NCBI GenBank assembly: GCA_017390585.1
Contig: JAFPBB010000073.1
Span: forward strand, 1-64,000
Length of the DNA: 64,000 nt
Direction: 5' to 3'
Source of the DNA: Tidjanibacter sp.
Lineage (GTDB): Bacteria; Bacteroidota; Bacteroidia; Bacteroidales; Rikenellaceae
Part shown: one piece after another, positions 1 to 8,318 of the stretch
Layout of the letters: each line of letters begins with the position of its first letter
How positions within the stretch are numbered: position 1 is the stretch's first letter
The notes under the pieces: model-generated
What the model was told of the DNA's origin: nothing
Databases searched by the model: none
Seen by the model: only the letters and a program-made list of their open reading frames with translations
Translations under genes and position numbers: made by a program

Positions 1-9
1 ATTTTGAAT

Positions 10-144
10 TACCAAAGACACACGCCCCCGGCACTTCGTGCCACCCCCTCTAACTTAGAGGGGGAATAATAGAGAAAGTATATTGGGGTAGAGCGCCGAA
101 GGCCAACAAAATTTTGAATTTTGAATTTTGCATTTTGAATTTCA
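10..144. repeat. Composite intergenic repeat, copy 1
   Basis: Contains a perfect hairpin at 44-64 (CCCCCTCT, AACTT, AGAGGGGG), the string GTATATTGGGGTA, a GCCGAAGGCC block, and a run of TTTTGAA/TTTTGCA heptamers at 110-142. The same ordered blocks recur in the same orientation at about 1909-2064, so this is a mobile or amplified intergenic module rather than random AT-rich spacer. No open reading frame of note. Function unknown. Confidence 0.7.
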
Positions 145-177
145 AATCGCTCCCGTTCCTTTTTCCGCTTTTTTCAC

Positions 178-185
178 TAACTTTG
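178..185 (+). promoter_or_regulatory. Promoter -7 box for the GH28 gene
   Basis: TAACTTTG matches the Bacteroidetes -7 consensus TAnnTTTG and lies 31 bases before the preferred start at 217. No clear TTTG -33 element is visible at the usual distance. Confidence 0.5.
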
Positions 186-216
186 TCAAAACATAACACA
201 CCTAATGCCCAAGGCT

Positions 217-1617
217 ATGAAACGAATCCTCATCCTCTGTGCACTCGCACTCGCAGCTCTCACCGCAAGCGCACAAAACTACGACCATCTCTACAACAAC
301 CTCCCCATTGAACTCACACAACCCACAGCACCACAAATCCCCTCCCTCACACTCAACGTGACCGACTTCGGAGCCGTGGGTGACGGACTCACACTCAACA
401 CCGAGGCCTTCGCCAAAGCCATTGCCACACTCGACAAGCAGGGCGGCGGACACCTCGTGGTTCCCGCAGGCATATTCCTCTCGGGCCCCATCTCGCTCAA
501 AAGCAACATCGACCTCCACCTGCAACACGGAGCCATACTCCTGGCCACACCCGACCGCACACTCCACCTCAAAGACAACAAACCCACCACCTTCATCAGC
601 GCCAGCAAGCGCTCCAACATATCCATCACGGGTGGTGGCATCATCGACGGCAACGGCGAGTATTGGCGTCCCGTAAAGCGTAGCAAGGTGAGCGACACCG
701 AGTGGAAAGAGTATATTGCTCTCGGCGGCACCGTCACCGACGACGGCTCCCTCTGGTATCCCTACGATCTCCACCACTACGACAACTACGCCTCCTCGCC
801 CAAAGCACAAGAGCGCGGACGCACCCACCTCATCCGACTCACCGACTGCCAAAATATTCTCATCAGTGGCGTGACCATCCAGAATGCGCCCAAGTTCCAC
901 CTCATCCCCACACGTTGCAGCAACGTCATCATCGACGGCATCACGGTGCGCTGCCCCTGGAACGCGCAGAATGGCGACGGCATAGACCTCAGCAGTTGTC
1001 GCAATGTGTTGGTTGTGGGATGCTCGGTGGATGTGGGCGACGACGGCATCTGTATGAAGGCCGGCGCGGGTGAGAGTGGCGTGAAATATGGCCCCTGCGA
1101 CAACATCCTCATCACCCAAAACACCGTCTTCCGCGCCCACGGAGGCTTCGTCATCGGCTCCGAATTTACGGGCGGAATGAGCAACATCGTGGTGTGCGAC
1201 AACACCTTTGCCGGCACCGACACAGGCCTGCGCTTCAAGAGCGGCATAGGTCGTGGCGGCGTGTGCAAAGATATCCATATCAGCAACATCCGTATGATCG
1301 ACATCAAGGATGAGGCCATCGTTTTCGACTGTGGCTATGAGAATCGTTCGGCGGGAGAGGCACCCGATGCAAAGGGTGTGGAGACGGGACTTTTTGCGCC
1401 CCACTTCTGCGACATCCACATTTCGGATGTGGTGTGCCACGGAGCCGAGACGGCCATTGCGGCGCGAGGGCTCGAGACGCACAAGTGCGTCTACGATGTC
1501 ACGGTGGAGCGTAGCATATTTTTCTACACAAAGAGCTCGGAGCAGCTTTCGGGCGAGGTCGACATCCGCCTCACCGACTGCACCTTCGAGAGCTTCTCTC
1601 ACCCCCAGCAGGAGTAA
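217..1617 (+). CDS. Secreted glycoside hydrolase family 28 (polygalacturonase-type)
   Basis: GH28 enzymes hydrolyse galacturonic-acid linkages in pectin with inversion of configuration. The protein of about 466 residues starts with a cleavable signal peptide (MKRILILCALALAALTASAQ), so it should be periplasmic or exported. The beta-helix signature residues are present, numbered from 217: NGDGID with D254, the GDDG pair D275/D276, AHGG with H308, and LRFKSG with R339/K341. An in-frame ATG at 205 is possible, but 217 gives a normal signal peptide and a more usual leader. The gene stands alone between two directly repeated intergenic modules, with no SusCD pair next to it. Its position within a repeat-flanked block could reflect transfer, but codon use looks like the neighbours. 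Family assignment is firm; exact substrate (polygalacturonate or rhamnogalacturonan) cannot be told. Confidence 0.9.
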   Translation: MKRILILCALALAALTASAQNYDHLYNNLPIELTQPTAPQIPSLTLNVTDFGAVGDGLTLNTEAFAKAIATLDKQGGGHLVVPAGIFLSGPISLKSNIDLHLQHGAILLATPDRTLHLKDNKPTTFISASKRSNISITGGGIIDGNGEYWRPVKRSKVSDTEWKEYIALGGTVTDDGSLWYPYDLHHYDNYASSPKAQERGRTHLIRLTDCQNILISGVTIQNAPKFHLIPTRCSNVIIDGITVRCPWNAQNGDGIDLSSCRNVLVVGCSVDVGDDGICMKAGAGESGVKYGPCDNILITQNTVFRAHGGFVIGSEFTGGMSNIVVCDNTFAGTDTGLRFKSGIGRGGVCKDIHISNIRMIDIKDEAIVFDCGYENRSAGEAPDAKGVETGLFAPHFCDIHISDVVCHGAETAIAARGLETHKCVYDVTVERSIFFYTKSSEQLSGEVDIRLTDCTFESFSHPQQE

Positions 1618-1623
1618 GGGGAA

Positions 1624-1804
1624 ATGCAAAATTCAAAATTCAAAATGCAAAATGCAAAATTAGGGCCTTCGGCGCTCGGCCTTAAAAGAGTAGAGCAAAG
1701 TTTGCACTAAAAGTTTTTGGTGAAGCTTTTTACAAAAAGCTTCGAAGAAAGGCGACGTTAAGTAACAAACTAATTTTGAATTTTGAATTCTGAATTTTGA
1801 ATTA
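1624..1804. repeat. Heptamer runs plus GAAGC hairpin module
   Basis: Heptamer run in reverse orientation (TTCAAAA/TGCAAAA) at 1624-1662, then a GCCTTCGGCG block, the string ACTAAAAGTTTTTGGT, the palindrome GAAGCTTTTTACAAAAAGCTTC split at 1722-1743, and a forward heptamer run at 1773-1804. The palindrome block recurs at 4846-4867 and 9347-9368. It begins seven bases after the GH28 stop codon, so the hairpins may end or protect that transcript; no gene is visible. Confidence 0.7.
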
Positions 1805-1810
1805 CAAAAA

Positions 1811-1912
1811 GACACACGCCCCCGCCTTTCAGGCACTGTGCGCGAGGCCGCGCACACAGTTTTCGACCACCCCTCCCGGCCTCCCCTTTCGTAGGGGAGG
1901 AGAACACACGCC
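1811..1912. repeat. About 100-bp repeat, inverted partner at 14668-14776
   Basis: Includes the hairpin CCTCCCCT, TTCGT, AGGGGAGG at 1880-1900, a GTGCGCGAGGCCGCGCAC palindrome and a CACACGCCCCCG edge. A nearly identical copy in the opposite orientation lies at about 14668-14776, which makes a long inverted repeat pair around roughly 12.8 kb. No coding content. Confidence 0.7.
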
Positions 1913-2064
1913 CCCGCCTTTCAGGCACCCCCTCTAACTTAGAGGGGGAGTAAGGTGGGGAGTTACCTCTCTTAAACTTAGAGGGGGAGTAATTGGAGGA
2001 GTATATTGGGGTAACTCGCCGAAGGCCAACAAAATTTTGAATTTTGAATTTTGCATTTTGCATT
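1909..2064. repeat. Composite intergenic repeat, copy 2
   Basis: Same blocks and orientation as 10-144: hairpin at 1928-1948, a degenerate second hairpin half near 1970-1990, GTATATTGGGGTA, CGCCGAAGGCCAACAAAA and heptamer run 2032-2064. With copy 1 it brackets the GH28 gene as direct repeats. Confidence 0.7.
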
Positions 2065-2065
2065 C

Positions 2066-2110
2066 CACACAACAAGACCTCCCGAAAAGTTCGGGAGGTC
2101 TTGTTGTGTG
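2066..2110 (-). terminator. Strong hairpin terminator after the PHP phosphatase
   Basis: A perfect 21-bp inverted repeat (2066-2086 with 2090-2110, three-base loop AAG) lies just after the minus-strand stop codon at 2119. It would end leftward transcription and could also stop readthrough from the left. Confidence 0.75.
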
Positions 2111-2118
2111 CGAGCCGT

Positions 2119-2859
2119 CTATTTCTTCCAGATGAGGTGGCGGTTATTCTCCACAAGCGTGCGTAGGTGGGGCACCATCTTCGGCGATATCACAGCCTCG
2201 CGCAGCGCACGAACGTGAACACGTGAGTGCACATCTGTGCCCACAAACGTGTAGGCCCCCTCCACCAACAAGCGCTCCGCAACACTACGCACTCGCTCCC
2301 CATAGTAGCCCGCAAGCGACAACACGTTGAGTTGCAGCGCATAGTTGCGCGAGGTGAGGAGCTGGAGTTCGCCCCTATCCTTGCGTTCCGACACAAAGGC
2401 ATAGCGTTCGGGGTGTGCGATGATGGGGTTGAGCCCCGATACGGAGACCTCAAAGAGCTCATTGAGGTGGGTTACACGAGGTGAGCGGAGACCATACTCC
2501 ACCAGCAACCACTCGTCGCCGAGCGTGAGTAGCGGCTCCTCTCCCTCCACGTGGTCCATAAATTTCTCATCGAGGTAGTACTCCGCTCCAGGGAGGGTTT
2601 CGAACTCCCCCAGGTCGGGCATTTCGGCCATACGGGCACGCAGTTCGGCCTCTCCACGCGAGCCGTGGAGTCCGTAGATGATGTGGGGGGTGAGGCAGGC
2701 ACCTCGGATGCCGAGTTCGCCGAGCGAGGCAACCACATCGGAGGTGTGCTCCGCCGTGGGGCATCCGTCGTCGACACCCCACAGCAGGTGGGAATGGATG
2801 TCGTAGAGCCCCTCGAGGTGGTCGCGGAGATAGGTTTTCTTGCGGAATATGTCGAACAT
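2119..2859 (-). CDS. CpsB/YwqE-type PHP-domain tyrosine-protein phosphatase
   Basis: This 246-residue protein has the metal-dependent PHP fold used by bacterial tyrosine phosphatases that control capsule and exopolysaccharide export by dephosphorylating BY-kinases. Visible metal ligands are H22 and H24 in DIHSHLLWGVDDG, H59, E93, H149 in IIAHPERYAF, and D209/H211 in GTDVHS. It is cytoplasmic with no signal peptide, and its length matches the family. It is the last gene of a leftward group after the SLOG protein, from which it is separated by 47 bases. No kinase or capsule genes are nearby, so the partner must lie elsewhere. The family is clear; the role in polysaccharide control is inferred from relatives. 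Confidence 0.85.
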   Translation of the reverse strand: MFDIFRKKTYLRDHLEGLYDIHSHLLWGVDDGCPTAEHTSDVVASLGELGIRGACLTPHIIYGLHGSRGEAELRARMAEMPDLGEFETLPGAEYYLDEKFMDHVEGEEPLLTLGDEWLLVEYGLRSPRVTHLNELFEVSVSGLNPIIAHPERYAFVSERKDRGELQLLTSRNYALQLNVLSLAGYYGERVRSVAERLLVEGAYTFVGTDVHSRVHVRALREAVISPKMVPHLRTLVENNRHLIWKK

Positions 2860-2906
2860 ATCTATCGAAATATTTTCTTGCAGTTAGTTTGCTATTTTTG
2901 AGCCAC

Positions 2907-3437
2907 TTACACATTGTCTACCAACTCTCCGTCGAAGAGTCCGGGGGAGTGTATGTTGGCCACTCGGAGCCCCTTGGCAATGGCTCTCCGGAGGGTGTAT
3001 TGTGTGCCACCTTTGGAGCCTTCGTAGTAGGCAATCAGAGTCTCGGCATTGTCGACAAGGTAGTTGTTTCTCTCGGCAAAGCAGCCGTGGCGATAGCGGT
3101 CGCAGAGGTAGACCACCTCGTCGGCCCGCGCCACCACAGAGTCGTAGAGACCCCTCTCCTGTGGCGCAAAGGATTTGCAGAAGTTGGGGTAGGGAACAGC
3201 CGCAATCAGCCTCACCTCCCCACCGAGGAGTCCCTCCGCGCGGAGCCTCAGCACCTCGTCGGCAGCCCAGAGGTCCACACCCGGAGCCATACCCGAGAGG
3301 AAAGTCGTGGCACCCTCGCGGGCAACTCGCAGAATGTGGTCGGCCAGAGCCGCACGAATCTCCCTCTCGACCCTCTCCGGATGGGCACTCCATCCATCAA
3401 TCTTCTCGGGCCTATGACCCGTGAAACTCACTCTCAT
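2907..3437 (-). CDS. SLOG-fold protein, YpsA/DUF1273-like
   Basis: The 176-residue product opens with SFTGHRPEK, the hallmark of the YpsA-like SLOG family, whose Rossmann-type fold is thought to bind nucleotide-derived ligands. A second conserved segment, SGMAPGVDLWAADEVL, is present around residues 48-63. The ATG at 3437 overlaps the TGA of the upstream channel gene as ATGA, which indicates translational coupling; an upstream TTG is possible but less likely. No signal peptide or membrane segment. The function is not established even for better studied relatives, so only the fold assignment is offered. Confidence 0.75.
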   Translation of the reverse strand: MRVSFTGHRPEKIDGWSAHPERVEREIRAALADHILRVAREGATTFLSGMAPGVDLWAADEVLRLRAEGLLGGEVRLIAAVPYPNFCKSFAPQERGLYDSVVARADEVVYLCDRYRHGCFAERNNYLVDNAETLIAYYEGSKGGTQYTLRRAIAKGLRVANIHSPGLFDGELVDNV

Positions 3438-4663
3438 CCACAAATCTCCTCCATCTCCTCCAACGACACACGTTTCTCCAAGTCGCTTCCCGAGGGACGC
3501 TGGAAGATGCGGATGTCGAAGATGGGCGCAATGGCCATAATGTGTTCAAACAGTGCTGCTTGGATGCGCTCATACTCCACCCACACGGTGGTCTTCGTGA
3601 AAGCATAGACCTGCAAGGGCACGCCTGTGTCGCTCGACTGCAGGTGGCGCACCATATGGAGCATATCCCTATTGAGCCACTCCTGCGACTCCATATATCG
3701 TTCGATGTAGACCCTCAGCAGTTCGAGGTTGCTCACCCCCTGCACAGGCCTCTCCAGCGAGGCCACATACTCGGTCATAAGTTCCACCTTGGCGATGCGC
3801 GCGAGGAGCTCCTCGGAGCAGAACTTCACGGTGTTGATGTCGATCTCCACAAAGCGTGCAATGCGCCTGCCACCCGAGGCAAACATCCCCTCCCAATTCT
3901 TGAAGGTGCCCGTAGTGAGTGTGTAGGGGCTGACGTTGGAGACGGTGTTGTCCCACCCGCGCACCTTGACCGTATTGAGGCTCATATCTATGACGGTGCC
4001 GTCGATACCCGCCGAGGGCATCTCGATCCAATCGCCCACCTTGACCATCTTGTCACTCGAGAGCAGAATGCCCGACACGAGGTTCAGAATAGTGTCCTTG
4101 AACACGAAGCTGAGCACCGCCAACGAGGCGCCCAAGCCGGCAAAGAGTTTGGTGGGCGACTTGTCGATGATGATGCTGACAATGAAGATTATGGCCACCA
4201 CCCAGACGACAATTTGGACCACCTGCATAAAGCCCTTGAGAGGTGCCCCCGTAGTCTTACGCTTCTGGTAGACGAGCGAGAAGATGGTTCGGACCACGGA
4301 GTTTATGGCGCTCGTAAACATCCACACAAGCATCACATCCAATCCCTTGCGGACCGCCACACCCACCGTCGAGGAGGGGTCGAAGGCCAAGGGCAACATC
4401 GTGTAGAAGATGATGACCGAGATGGTCAGCGCCATCTTCTTGAGGTTGGGGACATCGAAAATCACCTCCAAGGGGGTGTTGATGTAGTCCTGAATTTTGT
4501 TGGCACGCAGGAACAGATAGGTCAGCAACCTCCAAATGCAGAGGCATATAACCACCACTATCACCGTCGCAAAGAGCGACTTGTAGCCCCCCTCGGCGGA
4601 GTTCAATCCGAGCCATTCGAGCAGCCTGCTCATCCACTCGAGCAGAAAAGTATTCTCCTTCAT
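3434..4663 (-). CDS. Mechanosensitive ion channel, MscS superfamily (YbdG-type)
   Basis: This 409-residue inner membrane protein would open under membrane tension to release solutes during hypo-osmotic shock. Several hydrophobic helices occupy the first ~200 residues, including one near 23-46. The last leads into the MscS pore and beta domain (GLGASLAVLSFVFKD, then KVGDWIEMP) around residues 175-215. The length and the small C-terminal domain resemble E. coli YbdG (415 residues) more than the 286-residue MscS. The start is taken at the ATG at 4663 rather than a GTG one codon earlier. It is coupled to the SLOG gene by an ATGA overlap. An antiporter follows upstream, giving an ion and osmotic flavour, though a ~250-bp repeat separates them. 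Confidence 0.88.
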   Translation of the reverse strand: MKENTFLLEWMSRLLEWLGLNSAEGGYKSLFATVIVVVICLCIWRLLTYLFLRANKIQDYINTPLEVIFDVPNLKKMALTISVIIFYTMLPLAFDPSSTVGVAVRKGLDVMLVWMFTSAINSVVRTIFSLVYQKRKTTGAPLKGFMQVVQIVVWVVAIIFIVSIIIDKSPTKLFAGLGASLAVLSFVFKDTILNLVSGILLSSDKMVKVGDWIEMPSAGIDGTVIDMSLNTVKVRGWDNTVSNVSPYTLTTGTFKNWEGMFASGGRRIARFVEIDINTVKFCSEELLARIAKVELMTEYVASLERPVQGVSNLELLRVYIERYMESQEWLNRDMLHMVRHLQSSDTGVPLQVYAFTKTTVWVEYERIQAALFEHIMAIAPIFDIRIFQRPSGSDLEKRVSLEEMEEICG

Positions 4664-4713
4664 CACAGCGTTCTATTCTTTTTCTTGTTTACACTTCTTT
4701 TTTTCTTTTTGCG

Positions 4714-4911
4714 ACTACCGTCGCGGTTTCTTTTTACGACTTTTTGTAAAAAGTCGCCCAAAAATTTTTCTCGAGATACTGCGTATCTCTTTATCAGTGT
4801 CAGCCCTATTTTGGCTGAGCAGACTCTACATTAAAAGTTTTTGGTGAAGCTTTTTACAAAAAGCTTTGAAAAGAAAAATTTTGAATTCTGAATTTTGAAT
4901 TTTGAATTCTC
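4714..4911. repeat. About 200-bp composite repeat (hairpin-hairpin-heptamers), copy A
   Basis: Blocks in order: CGACTTTTTGTAAAAAGTCG hairpin (4737-4756), a GATAC/GTATC palindrome with CTCGAGATAC, GTGTCAGCC, ACATTAAAAGTTTTTGGT, the GAAGC hairpin (4846-4867), and TTTTGAA heptamers (4876-4909). The same series occurs at 9192-9390. Both full copies end right at the stop codon of a leftward gene (antiporter here, recN there). This fills the spacer between the channel and antiporter genes; no coding sequence is seen. Confidence 0.75.
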
Positions 4912-4919
4912 CCTCCCCC

Positions 4920-6431
4920 CTACTCTTTGCGGATGAACTTCGTGAGGCTCGACCAATTGACTATGTGGTCTGTGGCCCTAATCTCGGGCGCCGTCTCCTG
5001 CACGTCCTCCGAAATCAACAGCAACTTATCGCCTCGATGGAGCACCGTGTTGCCATTGGGCACAATGTAGCGCTCACCCCTGCGGATCATCACCACAAGA
5101 CTGCGCTCGGGTATCTTCACATCCCTCAGCTTGGCCCCATCACGCGCTCCACCCTCAATGATATCCACCTCCGTGAGCGCCGCCTTCACCTCGTCGGGAA
5201 GGTCGATGTCGAAGCCCTTCTCGGGGCTCTTATCGGCCACACCAAGCACTCGAGCCACAGAGCCCACAGTGGTACCCTGCACCAGCATAGAGAAGATGGT
5301 GATGAAGAAGACGATGTTGAAAATGGTGTTGTCGGGGTCGAGCCCTGCGAGCTTGGGGTAGGTGGCAAAGAGGATGGGGGCCGCACCGCGGAGGCCCACC
5401 CACGAGATGTAGTGCTTGGCCTTGCTGGAGAACTTCCCTCGGAAGGGCAGCATCGAGAGCCACACCGCAAGGGGGCGGGTGAAGAATATCATCGCCACGC
5501 CAATAATCACGCCGATGAGCACGATATCGACCAGCTCGTGGGGGTTGACCAGCAGTCCCAACATCAAGAACATCACAATCTGCATCAGCCACGTCACTCC
5601 ATCCATAAAGGTTGCCAGGGTGCGCTTGTGGCTCAGTTTGAGGTTGCCCATAACCATACCGCCGATGTAGACAGCCAAGTAGCCGTTGCCGCCAAGCAGG
5701 TCGGTGAAGGAGTAGATGAAGAAGACCATCGAGAGCAGCAGCACCGAGTATAGCGACTTATTGCCGATGTTGATGCGGTTGATGAAGTGGGCGGCACCCT
5801 TGCCAAGCAGGTAGCCCGACAGCGCACCTATGCCCATCTGTTTGAAGAAGGTGAAGACCACCTCCCCCACCGAGCCATCCATACCGCTATTGACTTGGAT
5901 GAGCATAATGGTGAGGATGTAGGCCATAGGGTCGTTACTACCACTCTCCAACTCCAGCAGAGGTCGCAGATTCTCCTTGAGTCCGAGGCGTTTGGACCTG
6001 AGCGTTGCGAACACCGTGGCCGAGTCGGTGGAGCTCATAACGGCAGCAATGAGCAGTGCCATAGAGAAGGGTATCTCAACGCCAATCAATTCACCGGCAA
6101 GGTATATGACCGAGCCCGTAAGCAGAGTGGTGAGCACCACGCCGAGGGTGGCCAGCACCACGCCCTCCTTCAGCACAGGTCGCACATCTTCATAGGCCGT
6201 ATCCATACCGCCCGAGAAGAGGATGATGCTCAGGGCCAACATACCCACAAACTGCACCGCCTCGAAGTTGTCGAACTCGATGCCCACGCCGTCTGTGCCG
6301 AAGGCCATACCGACAAACAAGAAGAACAACAGCATTGGCGCACCAAACCTGCTACTCAACTTGCCCGCCAAGATGCTCACAAAGAGGATTATTGAGCCCA
6401 CAAGCAATATGTTTCCCGTCGTAATTACCAT
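4920..6431 (-). CDS. CPA1-family potassium/proton antiporter with TrkA_C domain (NhaP2/CvrA-type)
   Basis: A 503-residue inner membrane protein that should exchange cytoplasmic K+ (or Na+) for protons, serving ion and volume homeostasis. About twelve hydrophobic helices span residues 5-385, beginning with ILLVGSIILFVSILAG and including LFSGGMDT and the ESGSNDPMAYILT segment that carries the conserved transport Asp pair. The C-terminal part (about 400-480) has the TrkA_C/RCK_C look (GAKLRDVKIPERSLVVMIRR) that gates transport by nucleotide or ligand binding. Length and architecture fit NhaP2/CvrA. It is followed in the leftward direction by a 200-bp repeat and the mechanosensitive channel. Ion specificity cannot be judged from sequence. 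Confidence 0.88.
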   Translation of the reverse strand: MVITTGNILLVGSIILFVSILAGKLSSRFGAPMLLFFLFVGMAFGTDGVGIEFDNFEAVQFVGMLALSIILFSGGMDTAYEDVRPVLKEGVVLATLGVVLTTLLTGSVIYLAGELIGVEIPFSMALLIAAVMSSTDSATVFATLRSKRLGLKENLRPLLELESGSNDPMAYILTIMLIQVNSGMDGSVGEVVFTFFKQMGIGALSGYLLGKGAAHFINRINIGNKSLYSVLLLSMVFFIYSFTDLLGGNGYLAVYIGGMVMGNLKLSHKRTLATFMDGVTWLMQIVMFLMLGLLVNPHELVDIVLIGVIIGVAMIFFTRPLAVWLSMLPFRGKFSSKAKHYISWVGLRGAAPILFATYPKLAGLDPDNTIFNIVFFITIFSMLVQGTTVGSVARVLGVADKSPEKGFDIDLPDEVKAALTEVDIIEGGARDGAKLRDVKIPERSLVVMIRRGERYIVPNGNTVLHRGDKLLLISEDVQETAPEIRATDHIVNWSSLTKFIRKE

Positions 6432-6471
6432 CGTCTATTCCAATTAGTTATACACGCCCACTCTTGTCGAA

Positions 6472-7260
6472 TCACTGCGCTATAAACATATAGCTGATGC
6501 GCCCCTTCTGTCGGGCCGGAGCCGAGGGGTCGGCATTGAAGAGGCTCACCCCCGCCTTGGAGAGTGCCGCCTCGCGCAGGCAGTTGTTTTTGGTCGACAC
6601 CTTATCGACCACCTTGCAATCCACCACCTCACCCGAGGTGTTGACCGTGATCTCCACCACAACCTCGCCGCCACCCTCGCACATATAGGCCGGCACGGGC
6701 ATCCTTATGGCGTGGCGCACAGGCTCCGAGAGCGAGTAGGAGACCGTCACACTGCCGCGCACAAACTCATTCTTGATGTTCTCACCCTCGTAGTGTTGGT
6801 CGAGGAGTTCCTGTTCCCTCTTGAGTCCGAGCGCATAGTCGGCGGCATTATCACGAACGCTCTGCTGCACCCTCTCGGCCTCCTCATAGATGCTCCTTGC
6901 ATCGGTTCGGTGGTCGGCGAGGTTGTCGTCGAGGGCATTTTCGTTGGATATACGGTTGGAGGTCTCGGCATCCTCGTAGCGCTCATTCAGGAGTCGGTTG
7001 AGCTCCTGCGCCCTTTCGAGCTCTTTTTGCAGCTCTTCGAGGTTGGTCAGATCAAGGAGAATCTCCGACTGTGAGGCTCGCCTGCTGACCACCACATCCG
7101 CCGCCACAAAAGCCACACCGAAGATGACGTAGGCGGCCACCGTTACCAGAATCGAGAGACGGTGTTCGTAGGCCCACATCGCAGGGTCGACCTTGCGACG
7201 CACAAATGGGAGCGCCAGGCGCGGTCGCTTGGGGGTGTCGGTTTGGCTCTTGTGTTCCAT
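6472..7260 (-). CDS. TonB-like envelope protein with coiled-coil stalk
   Basis: This 262-residue protein has a cytoplasmic N-terminus, one membrane helix at about 35-55, a charged helical stretch at about 65-165 that looks coiled-coil (Glu/Arg/Asn rich), and a C-terminal TonB-type domain (about 180-262: EVVVEITVNTSGEVVDCKV, ending RISYMFIAQ). It lacks the Pro-rich spacer of classical TonB. It could transmit energy to outer membrane receptors or act as an energy-transducer relative of unknown partner. It is divergent from lpxC with back-to-back promoters. No ExbB/ExbD genes are nearby. Confidence 0.75.
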   Translation of the reverse strand: MEHKSQTDTPKRPRLALPFVRRKVDPAMWAYEHRLSILVTVAAYVIFGVAFVAADVVVSRRASQSEILLDLTNLEELQKELERAQELNRLLNERYEDAETSNRISNENALDDNLADHRTDARSIYEEAERVQQSVRDNAADYALGLKREQELLDQHYEGENIKNEFVRGSVTVSYSLSEPVRHAIRMPVPAYMCEGGGEVVVEITVNTSGEVVDCKVVDKVSTKNNCLREAALSKAGVSLFNADPSAPARQKGRISYMFIAQ

Positions 7261-7298
7261 TTTTCTCTGCTACAACGCGAAAATCTTTAATAATAATA

Positions 7299-7306
7299 CA
7301 AAGGTA
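7299..7306 (-). promoter_or_regulatory. -7 box for the TonB-like gene
   Basis: Minus-strand TACCTTTG, a perfect TAnnTTTG match, 39 bases upstream of the start at 7260. It is divergent from the lpxC -7 box at 7330-7337, so the two promoters overlap in their upstream regions and may influence each other. Confidence 0.55.
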
Positions 7307-7329
7307 GTGCTTTATTTTGAAAATTTGAC

Positions 7330-7337
7330 TACCTTTG
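7330..7337 (+). promoter_or_regulatory. -7 box for lpxC-lpxA
   Basis: TACCTTTG, perfect TAnnTTTG match, 33 bases before the lpxC ATG at 7371. This also argues against the in-frame TTG at 7335 being the start, since it lies inside the promoter. Confidence 0.6.
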
Positions 7338-7370
7338 TGGTTCAAAAAAACTTCTTATAAGAGAAAAACA

Positions 7371-8291
7371 ATGTCTTCCAAACAGAGAACGATAGCCGCC
7401 CCTATAACCTTCAGCGGAAAGGGGCTCCACACAGGCGAGCTGGTCACAATGACCGTGAGGCCTGCGGAGGCAGAGAGTGGTATCGTATTCCGCCGTGTCG
7501 ACCTCAAGGGTGAGCCCACAGTAGCGGCGCTCGCACACAACGTCTCCGACACCGCACGCGGAACCACCATCAAGGATGGAAAGGCAAAGGTCTCGACCAT
7601 TGAGCACATTATGTCGGCCCTCTGGACTATGGGCATCGACAACGCTATCATAGATATCAACGCCCCCGAAACCCCCATTATGGATGGCTCGGCACGCGAG
7701 TACGCCGCCGAGATTACCCGCGTGGGCACCATCGAACAGCAGGCCGAGAGGCACTACTTTGAGGTGGAGGAGGAGTTTGTATTCGAGATTCCCAAGAAGG
7801 GTGTGAGGGTGGTAATCACCCCCGCAGAGGAGTACTCGGTGGATGTGGATGTGGACTACAACTCCGTGGTTGTGGGCTGCCAGAGTTCACACTACGACCT
7901 CTCGGTCGACTACCCCACCCAGATAGCCCCTTGCCGCACCTTCGTATTCCTCCACGAAATCGAACTGCTGCTCAAGCTCGGCCTCATCAAGGGAGGTAGC
8001 GTGGAGAGCGCCATTGTCGTGGTGGAGAAGCCCATCTCGGAGAGCACTCGCAAGCGCATCTGCAAGAGCTTCGGCAGGGAGGATATAGCCGCAGAGAAGG
8101 GCTATCTCAACCATCTTGCCCTCCGCTTCGACAATGAGATTGCACGCCACAAGTTGCTCGACATCCTCGGAGACCTCGCCCTGCTCGGACGCCGCATCCG
8201 CGGTCACGTTCAGGCCCTCCGCCCCGGCCACTTCGCCAACACGCAGATGGCAATGCAGCTGGAGAAAAAATTGACCACAACAATACAATAA
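7371..8291 (+). CDS. lpxC: UDP-3-O-acyl-N-acetylglucosamine deacetylase
   Basis: LpxC removes the acetyl group from UDP-3-O-acyl-GlcNAc, the committed zinc-dependent step of lipid A synthesis in the cytoplasm. The 306-residue protein has the catalytic pair E78/H79 (TIEHIMSALWTMG), zinc ligands H260 and D264 in NEIARHKLLDILGD, and H287 in RPGHFAN, with spacing equal to that of Aquifex LpxC. Many Bacteroidetes LpxC proteins are fused to a C-terminal FabZ dehydratase (about 460 residues in total); here the protein stops after the deacetylase domain with a short tail (AMQLEKKLTTTIQ). lpxA follows 27 bases downstream, so the two are an operon. No FabZ is seen elsewhere in the window. Confidence 0.95.
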   Translation: MSSKQRTIAAPITFSGKGLHTGELVTMTVRPAEAESGIVFRRVDLKGEPTVAALAHNVSDTARGTTIKDGKAKVSTIEHIMSALWTMGIDNAIIDINAPETPIMDGSAREYAAEITRVGTIEQQAERHYFEVEEEFVFEIPKKGVRVVITPAEEYSVDVDVDYNSVVVGCQSSHYDLSVDYPTQIAPCRTFVFLHEIELLLKLGLIKGGSVESAIVVVEKPISESTRKRICKSFGREDIAAEKGYLNHLALRFDNEIARHKLLDILGDLALLGRRIRGHVQALRPGHFANTQMAMQLEKKLTTTIQ

Positions 8292-8318
8292 AGAACCACA
8301 AAAATACGTTTCGACGAT

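Noticed and set aside
110..2064. Heptamer runs considered as a CRISPR array or tandem microsatellite
   Set aside because: The units are seven bases, directly adjacent and with no spacers; no cas genes are present.
7335..7370. Upstream TTG start for lpxC
   Set aside because: The codon overlaps the -7 box TACCTTTG and the added residues have no LpxC similarity.
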